DNA from: Trichomonas vaginalis G3
Lineage: Eukaryota > Parabasalia > Trichomonadida > Trichomonadidae
Direction of reading: 5' to 3'
Length of the DNA: 64,000 bases
NCBI RefSeq assembly: GCF_026262505.1
Contig: NC_067207.1
Coordinates: forward strand, 12,740,082-12,804,081
The translations under genes and the position numbers were made by a program. The notes beneath the pieces were generated by a model that worked only from the letters and a program-made list of their open reading frames with translations, searched no databases and was not told the DNA's origin. Below, piece by piece: positions 16,917 to 27,693 of this stretch; position 1 is the first letter of the stretch, and the number at the start of each line of letters is the position of its first letter.

Positions 16917-19900
16917 TTAAATAAATGGCATACAACATCCATTTTCACAACATACAGCCTTAGTGTGTGCTCCTGTTAATGCAGTCTTACCGATTGTTAA
17001 GCGAGTCATTGACCCGTTTTTAAGTTGTAAATTAATATTTTGACCATCAAATATCACTTTATCATTTATTATATCCAAATATTTTTTAGGTGTTAATTGC
17101 TTATTTTGTCTTAAACTAACACCTTTCATTTTTTGTGCAATCTTTTTAAAATCACTTCCATCAATTGAACCGTTGAATGATGTATAACATTTAGGACATA
17201 AAGCAACCATGTTATCACCTTGTTTCTCAATTGCTAAACCCAATAGCTTCTTCTCATGTGCTTTTTCTTCAGCTTTATTCTTTAATTTAGGTTTAAATTT
17301 CTCATCAAAACAAAAGAAATCAAAAGGTGCGAATTTGAAAATGTTTTTATCATAAAATTGTTTATCGGTAACAATTGCTTGAAATGCTTGAGTGTTAGGA
17401 AGATTTGGATCGCCAGCAATAGCCCAATAAGATGAATCAGTATCACCTTCAATGAAATGAAAACGATTAACATCCATGCATTTATACATAAAATCATAAA
17501 TGAAAACCAAATACCAGTATTTTGCGTTATCTAAAGTAAAAAATGCCTCTTGTAAACATGTATCACATCTATAAAATCTATCTTTAAGCATCACTTGATA
17601 TGTATCTTCACCTATTTCTCTTATGTTTTTAAACTTATTTGACATACATGCAACGCGTGCCTTCTGTGCATTCATTATTTTAGTCTTTGCGTAATTTTGT
17701 GTATTCATTGCATCGTAACCATATGATCATTAAGTGAAATTTTGCAAAATAAACTTTTTCCTTTATTTCCTTCTAATTCAGCCTTTTGTCTTTCGTTCAT
17801 AAATTCGTTCGCAAATTCATTAAAACAAGTGTTTTTTCGTAATGTTAAAATTGATTGAATGTCATCAATGATAAAATGAAATCTGTCTATTAGATACAAA
17901 GATAATAAGAAGAAAATGGTTGATATTGGTTGTATGTTGATGCTAACTGAGTTAATTTCCTCTGTTTCTGGTCAACTGGTAGTTGTTTGATTTCATGTAA
18001 TTATACATAAAACTGCCAATTGTTTTTTTCATCTGTGATAATATCTAAGTTTCTTATTATCGGTAAAAAGTTTATGTAATCATAATGTATTTTTCATCAA
18101 TGTGACCCTTTACTTCAGCCACGAATAAAGTATTTTTCTTCTTAATTATTCCCAGTGCTTTTGCTTTCTTTGTTGCTGTATCACAAATGATAACACCATT
18201 CAATCTTCCCGGCATCATACATTTTATGGTCAGTATATTGAATGAAAATCATGAGGATTAGATGAAAATGATGAAGGATATAATGAATTAAAGTCAACAC
18301 CAACGAAATGAGTCATGATGTTGGTGGTGTCCTCATTTGATACAGTTTTAGTTTCTGGATTATATGAAAGTTTATTAATGTGTGTGATTCCTTTAAGATT
18401 AACACGATGTTGAACATTTGATAAACCACCAGTAATTCCATTACGGAGAATGTGATAAGCTTCAACTGAATCTAAAGTCATTGGTAAATTATTTTTTAAT
18501 GCATAATTTCTTAAATTGATTCTTAAACGTTGAACATCTTCATCTTTATTTGATTTCACGACATTGCAATAACAACACATTAACTGACAATTTTCTTTGG
18601 TATGTGGTTTTTCATTATCTATTCTATCCAATGTTGGTTTATTTGCATATGTAAACGCTTTCACACATTTTGCATTTAGATGAAAGGATTAAATCGTGAT
18701 AGTATTGAAAATCATCCATTGAAACATTATTTTTAGTATCCCTTTCTGCTTTTCATCTTGTTTCTATATATGATCAATTTTATATTTCCAATACTTTTTC
18801 GTTAATTCAAAAACTTGATTCTATCTCTTCCTCGGGATATTTTTCATTAGGATTAAAGTCTTTATATGCTAAAGCGTAACGAAATCATTGAAGCATTTCG
18901 ATGATAAAGAAAGATTATGAAGCATGTCAATTTTATAAACAAAATTTCTTCAATAATTTTATCAATTGGGTCAATCATAATTTCAACATCTTTATTACAA
19001 TAATGAATAAAATATTCTAATCTATTCTTAAAGTTTTTAGCATCATTGAGATATATTTGATAATCACTATCTGATATAGTTTCTTGAGTTAATGCTGAAT
19101 AAAAATGAATCTTTCGTGAATGGTTCCACTTTATATAATTCTTCTTCGTAATTCTCCCATGTGATGAATTGATAAGGGAAAAAGGATTTAACACGTGATT
19201 TATTGTTTCCGAAATCTTGAGTGAATTGGTCTAAATGTCCCACCCGCTATATAATTTCTGATGTCAATAAATCTCAATTCATATGGAACGTTTGTTTTCT
19301 TTACAATGATTTGCTTAAATTGTGAAGATGAACCCAGCATTGATTTTATTTTCCATTTTGCAGTGTTTAAATCAACGAAGAATTAAATTTAAATCAAACT
19401 TTCCCGAATTAAAACCTATGATATTCACTTTATTGAATTCCTCATCTAGAAGTTCTTTAAATGCTTCCTTCTGTTTTTCATTTAATGTATGAGACAAAGT
19501 CCCGCCGTTTGTCCGTTTTGTGGCTTCATTAATTCATTGTATTGACTCATATTTGATTCAACAACTAATGAACAGGTTGAAAATAAAAACTCAATCCAAT
19601 CAGAAATAAAAGAATCACTCGAAGTTAAGCAAAAATTCCTCGTATATGTTTTATCATTTAATTTAACCGTTGATGATACCATGAATGGTTTTAAGTAAGC
19701 GTTCAAAGTTGCACACTCAGAAAGTTGTAATTCTTCTTTAGTCTCTAATGTTTCGAAGTCAAAAGTAATATAATATCTTGTCGGTTTATAATATTTCTGC
19801 AAATTGTGAGCTAATAACCACTGATATATCTTCTGTTTCGTAATATGTGGTGCATATGGTTGCTGTGTCTTTTGCAATTGAACGTCTTGAATTAATCTTC

Positions 19901-20393
19901 CATTATTTTCTTTACATTTCTCACAATGCTTTAAAAATCTTCTTTGGTTTTTCCTTTCTGGATCATCACGGATAGAATAAACTTCTTCTTTACAATATGG
20001 ACAAACTCTATAGCCGGTGAGTGCTTCAACGTCTGTTATTCTGTCAGCGTGAAGTTTTCCACATGGACTCTGTGTTAATAAAATATTTACTGTTTCAAAT
20101 TCTGGATCTATCATTATTGATTCCACTAATGGAAAGTCTACCTTGTTAATGTCTACGTCTTCTGGTTGAGGATCACAATAATAGAAATCAATATTAACAT
20201 TTAACATTCTCGCTAATCTCTCACTTTCTGATGAAATGTCAAACCCTTCATATGCATCTATTGCTTCATTTAAATAGCTTCTACGAGTTTTAGGATTAAC
20301 ACCATCAGGAATGTTATAGAAGCGTTTAAATAACCTTCTACCTTCTGCTCTAATTTGATTATCATTCATTTTAGCTGTTCCGTTTTTGTTCAT
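16917..20393 (-). pseudogene. Protein-primed DNA polymerase B, broken copy
   Basis: Same gene as the whole-looking 1148-aa polymerase of element 2 (29120-32566) and nearly identical to it where readable. Exonuclease, zinc-finger and polymerase motifs are recognisable across the region. Several breaks (roughly five to eight). It follows the 368-aa partner gene by 49 bases in the same direction, with a TTTTTATTCTTACATAAATG promoter. Confidence 0.85.
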
Positions 20394-20442
20394 TTATGTA
20401 AGAATAAAAAATTAAAAAATAAATAAAAATAAAGTTTATTTT

Positions 20443-21549
20443 TTAAAGCCCATAAAATGAATTAAGAACACATAAATTTTTATCATCTGCGACGTGACGA
20501 ATACATTTTAATTTACTCAAGAATGCGTACCCGGATACATTAAATCTAATTCCTGTCTTATTTAATTTCACAACTTTGAAAAGGAATGTATGAATAGCTA
20601 TAAAATGATGAGAAGATGTTTTATGGGTTGCTTCCATTTTTTCTGAAATAAATGAATAAATATAATGCTTATACGTTTTCATATCTTTTATGTTCTTAAT
20701 AACGAATGGTATAGACCTTTCAACTTCGTCTTCCTTCGGTGCTGTTCTTTCATATGAAACATTATTGGTATCTTCAATAATGAAACCACAATCACACAAA
20801 ATTTTATAGGTTCCAATGGTTTCTTTTGATATTTTATCTAATAAGTCAAAAACTTTATCAACACCTGTGCATTTATTTAAATAATAATTTGTGTAAATAT
20901 CATGATCTTCTTTCTTAATCGTATTAGTTGCATATGTCACGTTTTTTAGTGCTTTTTTGAATTTCTCAGAATCGAGAGGGGGTGAAAGTAAGATACAAGG
21001 GTATTTTTCATTATCAATAAATTGTAACTTATGTTTACGTATAAATTTAGTACCTTCTTCTGAAAGTGTTTCGTCTATTTCGCCATCTAATAAATTTTGT
21101 GTTGATTCTGAGACATAATTTTTATATCTTTCCTCATGAGATTTCTGAACTTCTGATTCTGAAGCTGGGATATTCATTAAACCATCTACTTCATTTTCAT
21201 TATATTTTTCAACTTCTCTTAATTCCTTAATTTTTTCATCTATTTCATCTCTTATTTTTTCCAGTCTTTCAATTTCATCGTATTCATCATCTTTAATCCG
21301 TTCTTCATAATATTCAGGGAAAACATCAGGTTCTTTAGGTTTTTCTTCTTCAGATGTGGGATATAAGAAATTTATAACATCATCTTTATTCATTTTTCCA
21401 TCATAATCAAACTCATTTAAAAACTCCGCGAATTTTTGACAATTTCTTAAATAATATTTATCAACCTCATAACCCGCCTCCTCTAATATATCCTTTATTT
21501 CCTCATTTGTGAATCCTAATGTTTTCACGTCGTTAGTCTTGACGCTCAT
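20443..21549 (-). CDS. Polinton polymerase-partner protein, 368 aa
   Basis: First gene inside the right terminal repeat; its first codons lie within the repeat. The start is taken at 21549 (MSVKTNDVKTLGF), since the upstream in-frame codon is TTG within the promoter box. A two-codon ATG AAA TGA frame overlaps the start. The N-terminal 60 residues are helical, an acidic coiled coil follows (about 75-125), and the C-terminal 200 residues are a conserved globular part with Cys residues (CDCGFIIED) ending NLCVLNSFYGL. It is always next to the polymerase (also in element 2), so it may serve replication, perhaps as the terminal protein or a polymerase N-terminal module (inference). Confidence 0.7.
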   Translation of the reverse strand: MSVKTNDVKTLGFTNEEIKDILEEAGYEVDKYYLRNCQKFAEFLNEFDYDGKMNKDDVINFLYPTSEEEKPKEPDVFPEYYEERIKDDEYDEIERLEKIRDEIDEKIKELREVEKYNENEVDGLMNIPASESEVQKSHEERYKNYVSESTQNLLDGEIDETLSEEGTKFIRKHKLQFIDNEKYPCILLSPPLDSEKFKKALKNVTYATNTIKKEDHDIYTNYYLNKCTGVDKVFDLLDKISKETIGTYKILCDCGFIIEDTNNVSYERTAPKEDEVERSIPFVIKNIKDMKTYKHYIYSFISEKMEATHKTSSHHFIAIHTFLFKVVKLNKTGIRFNVSGYAFLSKLKCIRHVADDKNLCVLNSFYGL

Positions 21550-21921
21550 TTCATACAAAATAAAAATAAATTTTCATAAATGTAAGACATTGAATTTTTA
21601 AAGTTTATTTTTTTATTTTTTATTTCATTATGGTAGTGAATCTTTTATTCATGAAAATAATTATTTTCAATTTCTTCTTCTCGTTTATGAGGTCTTTGAT
21701 TATGACTCCATTGATTCCATTCAGGATTTAAACAATGTTTAATTAATCGCGGAATATCTGACATCATCTATATATAGCTTCTTTTATAAAAGATAAAAAA
21801 ATAAATTATTTTAAAATTAATGTTAATTTTTTAATGTGTTTAGTATATAAATATATTTTAATGCATCGTCTATATATAGATGTAACAAAAAAAGTCACAC
21901 AACCCTTCCTATCCTACTACT
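21510..21921 (-). repeat. Element 1 right terminal inverted repeat
   Basis: Mirror of 2272-2683, same length. It ends CCTACTACT at 21921 and contains the mirror copy of the 40-aa frame at 21645-21767 (minus strand) and the promoter of the 368-aa gene. The left repeat of element 2 begins directly at the next base. Confidence 0.9.
21645..21767 (-). CDS. Small 40-aa protein in the terminal repeat, right copy
   Basis: Identical mirror of the frame at 2426-2548; see that entry for the shared NNYFHE ending. Being in both repeats, it is kept identical by whatever keeps the repeats identical. Confidence 0.4.
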   Translation of the reverse strand: MMSDIPRLIKHCLNPEWNQWSHNQRPHKREEEIENNYFHE

Positions 21922-22359
21922 TACAATATCGAGCGATTTTGTATCATTTTTTTAACATATTAATTAAAAAATATATGATTCTTACGGTTTTATTCTTACG
22001 TTTTTGAATAAATCAAGATTTAAAAAATTTTCAAAATTGTAAGACATTTACACTCAGCCCATACATAATGAAATAAAAAATAAAAATATATTTATTTATA
22101 AACCATTAAAAAAATTAAAGTTATTTTTAAAATAATTTTTTTTTTATTCTTACATAAATGACCCAACAAGTAAAACCAGATAAAATAGATTATCGAATTT
22201 TAGAGGATGGTGTTCCTGTTTATATTCAAAGATTTAAAGGGAAGCAATATTATAGAATTGTTAATCCTGAATACATAAAACATTTATTTAAAAAGGAAGA
22301 CTGTGAATTATTAAACGTTAATGAATATGAAACCAATAAATCAAAATTGAAATATAAAT
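21922..22359 (+). repeat. Element 2 left end repeat, outer part
   Basis: Mirrors the sequence ending at 35274 on the right. It resumes after the DNA transposon at 27694 and runs to about 27877. Without the transposon and its 3-bp duplication this is 619 bp, the same length as the right partner 34656-35274. It abuts the right end of element 1 directly. Confidence 0.85.
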
Positions 22360-22545
22360 AGGCAAAATCGCAACCGAATTTTTAAATCTCGATCGCAAAG
22401 AAAAATTTCGATTTTTTATAAAATCGCGAACTTCTGAAAAATTGCGAACAGAAAAAAATCGCGATTGTTTTTGAAATCGCGTTTTATTAGAAGTACGCGA
22501 TTTTATAAAAAATCGAAATTAGATTAAAATATAGCGTCTAAAACC
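22360..22545 (+). repeat. Transposon left terminal repeat and subterminal CGCGATT array
   Basis: After the about 30-bp terminal repeat come about eight spaced motifs of the types ATCGCGA, TTGCGAAC and CGCGATTT in both orientations. Such subterminal arrays often bind transposase (inference). The partner array lies at the right end. Confidence 0.7.
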
Positions 22546-22593
22546 AAATTGCGAACAAGTTATGTATTGATTAAGAAAAATATATTTAAGATG

Positions 22594-22776
22594 AAGAATT
22601 GCTTGCTATGATGTACTGATTCATGATCAGTACATCATAGCAAGCAATTCTTTACATGAAGTTCGAAAACTTGGGTGCAATCAGATCTGATTGCACCCAA
22701 GTTTTCGAACTTTGTATAGGGAATTAAAGGGTGAGAGATATATAGTCTATCTATATATCTCTCACCCTTTAATTCC
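22594..22776. repeat. Three adjacent perfect palindromes (59, 54 and 57 bp)
   Basis: Palindrome 1: 27-bp arms with a 5-nt centre TCATG (22594-22652). Palindrome 2: 54 bp with no spacer, centred on AGATCT (22659-22712). Palindrome 3: 26-bp arms with centre TCTAT (22720-22776). Gaps are only 6 and 7 nt. The arms are unrelated in sequence but almost equal in length and without mismatch. Each would fold into a stable hairpin as DNA or RNA. Confidence 0.95.
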
Positions 22777-23931
22777 ACCTCTGTAAGCGATAAAATTTTA
22801 TCAAATATTTTATACTACGAGAAATTATGGCTTTGTTTCATAGACGTATTGAATTTACCGATTGTGTTAAAATGAGATCGCTTAATCTTTAAATTTATTA
22901 AGTTAATCAAATTTTTGATTAAACGCAACGATGTTTTGTGAAATCAAAACGATAAATATTCAATGCAAACGCACCTGAGCTATGTTCCTTTATTGCAGCC
23001 ATTAAACATTTGTCTGGCTCACAATTTGAGAGCACTTCACCTAAATAATGCTATAATGAAAATTGAATTAATAAAAATCGTTTCTTCAAATAAACTTCAC
23101 AAATATATTATCATTATGTGAATTTTTACTTATAAAATTAAATACATATTTAGTTTCTAGTATTTTTTTTTCTATTGTCATTCAAAATATAGCTACAAAA
23201 CGAAGAACCATAATTTTGATAAACACTAAATGATAATATGATTTATAATATAAATAAAATATTTTCAAGTCCAATAAATCAAAATTGATATTTTTAAAAA
23301 AACTAATTAAGAATTCAGTGATAATTTTATCAAATATTACAAGACAATATGATTTATAAGCAGAATAAAATATTTATTATTAAATTTGAAAAAACACTTT
23401 TTTATAAAAAAAAATTCGGGCTATTTATCTTATATATATATTATACAATGATTTGACATATATAGTATAATAGAAATATCATAAAAACTAACATCCATTC
23501 GAATAAAATATATTTTGTCCATTTACGAGTCATCAGCAATATAAGTTATACTATAATTTTCCACTTTACATCCAGAACTAGTGCATATCGATGGCTTCGA
23601 TGGCGTTTTATCGATTTATCACAGGCGAAATCATTATCAAGAAGTCATCGGCAGCCATTTCATTCTAGAATATCGAACTATTTGCTTACAATTTAATTTA
23701 AAATCATCTGATAATTTTATATTTTATAGGTGTTATATTCACAATGATATATATTTTATAATATTGAACATGAGTTGAACAAATCTCCACCTTACTGAAA
23801 TAATATATGTTAATTGAATTCTTATAGGTCTATTGAAATCATATATGTCTATTGAAATATTGTATGCCTATTGAAATTTTATATATCTTTAGAAAAATTG
23901 TAAAATAATTCAAATTTTCAAGAAAGAGCAT
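22777..23931. other. Transposon internal non-coding region, left
   Basis: Very AT-rich. A 65-aa frame at 23581-23778 has no family features and is not supported. The region leads into the first frame at 23932; several short TATTGAAAT repeats occur around 23826-23880. Confidence 0.5.
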
Positions 23932-24351
23932 TTGACTTCATTTATGAATAAGAAAAAAGGTCATTCGTCCTCAAGCCAAAGAGCTGCTCAATCAGCATCA
24001 CAGAGGACCCAAGCTCCAAGTACTACGCCTGTACAAAGTCATTCATCACATCAGAATACTGCGCCTGCACAGAGTATTTCACCACATCAAAATACCACGC
24101 CCGTACAAATTGATCCACCACATCAAAATACCACGCCCGTACCAAATCCTGAACCACTTCAAGATACAGATGATCCAATAGCATTTTTTGCTCAAAGGGA
24201 AATCGATTACATCGCCACTTTTGCTGACGCTCCAATAATTCCAGATCCTCCAAAAAAACAAAAAGAACCACTTAAAATAAGAATAGAAGAAATTTTACAC
24301 AATGACGATAATAATACATTAATTAAATTAACAAATCTTACGTGCAAATGA
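23932..24351 (+). CDS. Transposon first frame: Ser/Gln/Pro-rich N-terminal region, 139 aa
   Basis: Begins within MTSFMNKKKGHSSSSQR (the ATG at 23944 is also possible). It has three to four repeats of a HQNTTPVQ type (residues 44-72), then a globular part with ADAPIIPDPPKKQKEP and an acidic helix. It ends 70 bases before the transposase ATG and overlaps the transposase frame by 20 bases. It is most likely the N-terminal segment of the transposase, made as one product through a +1 shift, or a separate accessory protein, or a true break. Confidence 0.6.
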   Translation: MTSFMNKKKGHSSSSQRAAQSASQRTQAPSTTPVQSHSSHQNTAPAQSISPHQNTTPVQIDPPHQNTTPVPNPEPLQDTDDPIAFFAQREIDYIATFADAPIIPDPPKKQKEPLKIRIEEILHNDDNNTLIKLTNLTCK

Positions 24352-24421
24352 TTTTCGAGATCTTATAAGACTTTTCATCCCTTCAATTGAATTACATCAT
24401 TATAAGAATACTAGGGTTTCA

Positions 24422-25294
24422 ATGGAAGCACGTTTATTAATTACATTAACATGGCTTAAACACGCTCCTGGATTCGAAGAATTGGCCGATAAATTCGGTA
24501 TCAAAAAGACACACACAAGGCAAATTATCATTGATGTGATCGATGCAATTGGTTCTAAAATCGGCCGAGAATATGTGAAATGGCGATCATTTATTAAATG
24601 GGATGATCGCGAAAAATCAAAAGAATATCCTTATATGTTGGGAGCACTTGATGCCACAGTTCAAGAGATACCCAGAAGTGCCAATCAAGAAAAATATTAT
24701 TCAGGCAAACATAAAATATGCTGCATCAAAACTCAGTGCTTTGTAAGCCCAAAAGGATTTCTTTTACATTATTCCAAACCAATCAGAGGAAAGAGACATG
24801 ATTTTCATTTGTTTAGGAAATCCAACACATTGATAAGCAAATTAAAAGCAGAAGCAGATAAGATGAAAGCAGAAATCGATCAAATACCAGTCCTTTTGGC
24901 AGACTCTGGCTATCAAGGAATTCATCAAATTATTCCATGGGCATTAATTCCATACAAGCGCAGAAAAAATAGCGAATTAACTGCTGAGCAGAAGACATTC
25001 AATAAAAAATTGTCAAGCAGCAGAATAATTGTGGAAAATTACTTCTCCAGACTCAAACAATATTGGAGAGTAATTGGAGGAAAGTGGCCCTTACATGTTG
25101 ATAATGATCTCACTTTTTATCACAAAACATTTGGCATGTGCGCTGGCTTGACAAACAAACTCTTGTACAGGAGGCCACTTCGTAAAGGCGCAGAAAAATG
25201 GGATTTCCTTGACTTAGACAGCATGGATGAAACAACAGATGCATATAATTACACAGATTCAGCTTCAGAGAGTGATAGCGCCAACTTATATTGA
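24422..25294 (+). CDS. DDE transposase (DDE_Tnp_4, IS5/PIF-Harbinger type)
   Basis: Cuts and rejoins the transposon ends. Counting from the ATG at 24422: a helix-turn-helix region (about 10-45, LADKFGIKKTHTRQIIIDVI), then catalytic D77 (LGALDATVQ), D161 (LLADSGYQG) and E205 (RIIVENYFSRLK), with YYSGKHK after the first Asp as is typical of this family. The tail is acidic and Ser-rich. The frame is open back to 24332 and reads family-like there (NDFRDLIRLFIPSIELHHY), so the real protein probably starts further upstream and is joined to the first frame. All three catalytic residues are present, so the core may still be active. Confidence 0.88.
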   Translation: MEARLLITLTWLKHAPGFEELADKFGIKKTHTRQIIIDVIDAIGSKIGREYVKWRSFIKWDDREKSKEYPYMLGALDATVQEIPRSANQEKYYSGKHKICCIKTQCFVSPKGFLLHYSKPIRGKRHDFHLFRKSNTLISKLKAEADKMKAEIDQIPVLLADSGYQGIHQIIPWALIPYKRRKNSELTAEQKTFNKKLSSSRIIVENYFSRLKQYWRVIGGKWPLHVDNDLTFYHKTFGMCAGLTNKLLYRRPLRKGAEKWDFLDLDSMDETTDAYNYTDSASESDSANLY

Positions 25295-25400
25295 GTAAAA
25301 AAATATCTTTTATATTAATATAATTTTTATTCAACATAAAAAAATATTAAATAATAAAAATATTTTTTTAATATTTGCTAATGTCAAAAATGATTGAAAA

Positions 25401-25610
25401 GTGACGGCGGTTTGCGGTTTGACATGATATGAGTTGATTGGATATTTTATTTTTGTTCACCTGAAAGATATTATTGGATATTATTGAAATAATTGTAATA
25501 AAAGCAATATTAGTAATGATTGTCAAAATTTGTTTGAAATGTGACAACGGTTTGCGGTTTGACATCTTATTTGTTAATACATTTCAAACGAATTTTGACA
25601 ATCATTACTA
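25401..25610. repeat. Inverted repeat (31-bp arms) and direct 25-bp repeat in the transposon
   Basis: Arms at 25511-25541 and 25580-25610 match with one mismatch around a 38-nt centre. The centre begins with GACAACGGTTTGCGGTTTGACAT, whose near copy also stands at 25401-25425. No coding potential. Confidence 0.85.
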
Positions 25611-25867
25611 ACATTGATACACTTCCAATAATTACATTGTTGATCCACTTCCATCACTAACATTGTTGATTCATTTCCAGTATTTGAGTTGCTTATCCAC
25701 TACTATTATTGACGTTGTTAATTTACCTCCATTAATTGCATTGTTGATCCAGCTCCATAATAAACATTGTTGAACCATATCCATAATAAACATTGTTAAG
25801 CCATTTCCAGTATTTGAATTATTGACCCACTCCCATTATTAATATTGTTGATCTACCTCCATTAATG
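25611..25867. repeat. Diverged minisatellite, about 26-bp period
   Basis: About ten degenerate units of the type ACATTGTTGATCCACTTCCAT with spacing 25-27 bases. The period is not a multiple of three and stops are frequent, so it is not coding. Confidence 0.75.
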
Positions 25868-27479
25868 TTAAAATTGTTGATACGCATTCCTTAATATATT
25901 TATTTTAATTTGTTGTTAACTAAATAAAACCTCCTAAATAATAACTAAAAGAACCTGCATTATCTCTGAATATACTCATTTTTAATTAAATACTTATTAT
26001 TGTGATTATTTATTTTTATATTATAGTTAAACCTAATTAAATGAACTCACAATACATTAAAACACTTTATAATTACAAATGGATAATAAATTATTGACCA
26101 ATTCTCATTTCTAAGTAACGAAATCAAAAATGTGAATTATATCAATATGACACTTTTAACCTTTTTTAATCCGAAAAATCCAAAATACAATTTATACACA
26201 TATTTAAGCAATATAATTATATATGTGATGATAGATCTCCATGATCAGAGTTTCGAGTTTTATTGAGTATTCATTGGACATCAAAGTTGAATCAAAGCAG
26301 CAAAAGTGAAATTTTCCGAGGAAATTTTGATGTAGCGAATTTTTTGTGTGAGCATTAATAGATCGAAATCACAAGAGAATATAATACCTCGCTACATATA
26401 CTATTATATTATCATGTGAAATAAGAATGTTGAATCAATATCAACTGAGATATAATAGTATATAAAAAGTATTTTTATCATAGCTAAAAAAGAGATTTTT
26501 CACATGACAAAATTCTCAATGGAGAAAAACCATCTATATCCTACATATAACGTATAACGCATTGTTTTATACTTAAACACTTCTCTATGGATATATCTTG
26601 CGTAACATATATCTATCAGACTCGCTCATTTATTAAGCTATTAATAAAAATAGTATTCCATGAAAATCGTTTTCCATTATATTATCCGTGAAATGCGGTG
26701 TAAACTTCACAATTCTCCGCTTCGGACGGAAAGAATTGTGTAGCCACACACACTTGTCATGCATAATTGTGTATTAAGCAAAACGAAAGCATTCACGATA
26801 CAAATCTGTTAATTATGAATACTTTGATTTGACATTGAATATCTCATATCGAGATTTGAGATATCAAAAGCAAATTTTGATTTTTTATTATACAATTTAT
26901 ATTTGTAGTCTAATTATTATAGATATCATCAAATATTGTGAAAGCACAATTTTTGGACCAGAAATTTTATAAAATATTCAAAAGCTCAATTTTTCGAAAG
27001 TATTAGATAGCTATTATATTTGACATTGAATGCAAATATACTGTATGTGATTTTTATGAATATTTGTATTAGATTATTTGCGATCTGAAAAAAAAAATTG
27101 AATTTACTAATATTTGTTCTATTTATATAATATACTCGGGCATTATATTATGATTAGAATACAATTGCTAAAATCGAGTCTAATATTTTAGAATATTTTT
27201 TTAAGATATTTGGGATTGAGTATTCATACTATGTGATTTTCATAACCAATGAATGTGCCCTACAGTATAAGTAAATATAAGAATAATTTTTTTCAATTTG
27301 ATATCTTTTTTTAAAAAAGTGTGATTTTCACAAAAAAAGTGTTATAGTAGTAGGATTATAGTCCATACAATACTATTGTAATCTCTTTTCTCGAATTTAA
27401 TTTTTCAATTAGCAATTCGAGAAAAAAAATATTACTTAAAGGACGACTTATCACTCCGAAAAAGACCAAAATTAAGGAC
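25868..27479. other. Transposon internal non-coding region, right
   Basis: About 1.6 kb of AT-rich DNA without a credible frame. A small hairpin with arms CACAATTCT/AGAATTGTG and an inner CCG/CGG lies at 26708-26740. Short dispersed copies of TATAATAGTATAT-like sequence occur around 26395-26470. Confidence 0.55.
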
Positions 27480-27693
27480 GTGATTTTTTTGAAAGTTCGC
27501 GATTTTTCAAAAAGTCGCAATTTTTTCCCGAATCGCGATTTTTTAAAAAAATCGAAATTTATCGTTCAAATCGCGATTTATTAATAAATCGCGAAAAAAT
27601 TCTGTTCGCGATTTTTAAAAAATCGCGATTTAAGCTAAAAATCACAATTTATCATCAAAATCTAGATTTAAAAATTCGGTTGCGATTTTGCCT
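27480..27693 (-). repeat. Transposon right subterminal array and terminal repeat
   Basis: About ten motifs such as TCGCGATTT, AAATCGCGA and TTCGCGA in both orientations, then the inverted copy of the terminal repeat ending CGATTTTGCCT at 27693. Confidence 0.75.

Larger units (their letters stand above)
2272..21921. mobile_element. Polinton/Maverick element 1 (19.65 kb)
   Basis: A complete-length Polinton with 412-bp terminal inverted repeats ending in AGTAGTAGG. It carries the hallmark parts: retroviral-type integrase, protein-primed polymerase B, FtsK/HerA-type packaging ATPase, a capsid-type protein and small virion-type proteins. Gene blocks are virion genes rightward (3.1-10.3 kb), an accessory cassette (10.4-14.6 kb) and replication/integration genes leftward (14.8-21.5 kb). 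The end repeats look identical, so insertion is recent. It looks broken, with about ten breaks overall and most in the polymerase. Some could be sequencing or assembly errors. Confidence 0.92.
22360..27693 (+). mobile_element. DNA transposon, IS5/PIF-Harbinger-like, 5334 bp
   Basis: Ends are about 30-bp inverted repeats starting AGGCAAAATCGCAACCGAAT. It is flanked by the 3-bp duplication AAT (22357-22359 and 27694-27696), which is plain from comparison with the uninterrupted mirror gene at 34658-35038. Three bp is the usual duplication of PIF/Harbinger elements. Inside are a Gln/Pro-rich first frame, a DDE transposase, subterminal arrays of CGCGATT-like motifs, a triplet of perfect palindromes, an inverted repeat and a minisatellite. 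Most of its length is non-coding. It is younger than the element it entered. Confidence 0.88.

Noticed and set aside
2272-21921. Element 1 as a simple later insertion into element 2
   Set aside because: A nested insertion should leave a 6-bp duplication on both sides of element 1. The left neighbour is AAAATA and the right is TACAAT, while AAAATA matches the far side of element 2.
22158-22361. A separate 67-aa gene
   Set aside because: It is the first part of the 126-aa end-repeat gene; its apparent stop belongs to the inserted transposon.
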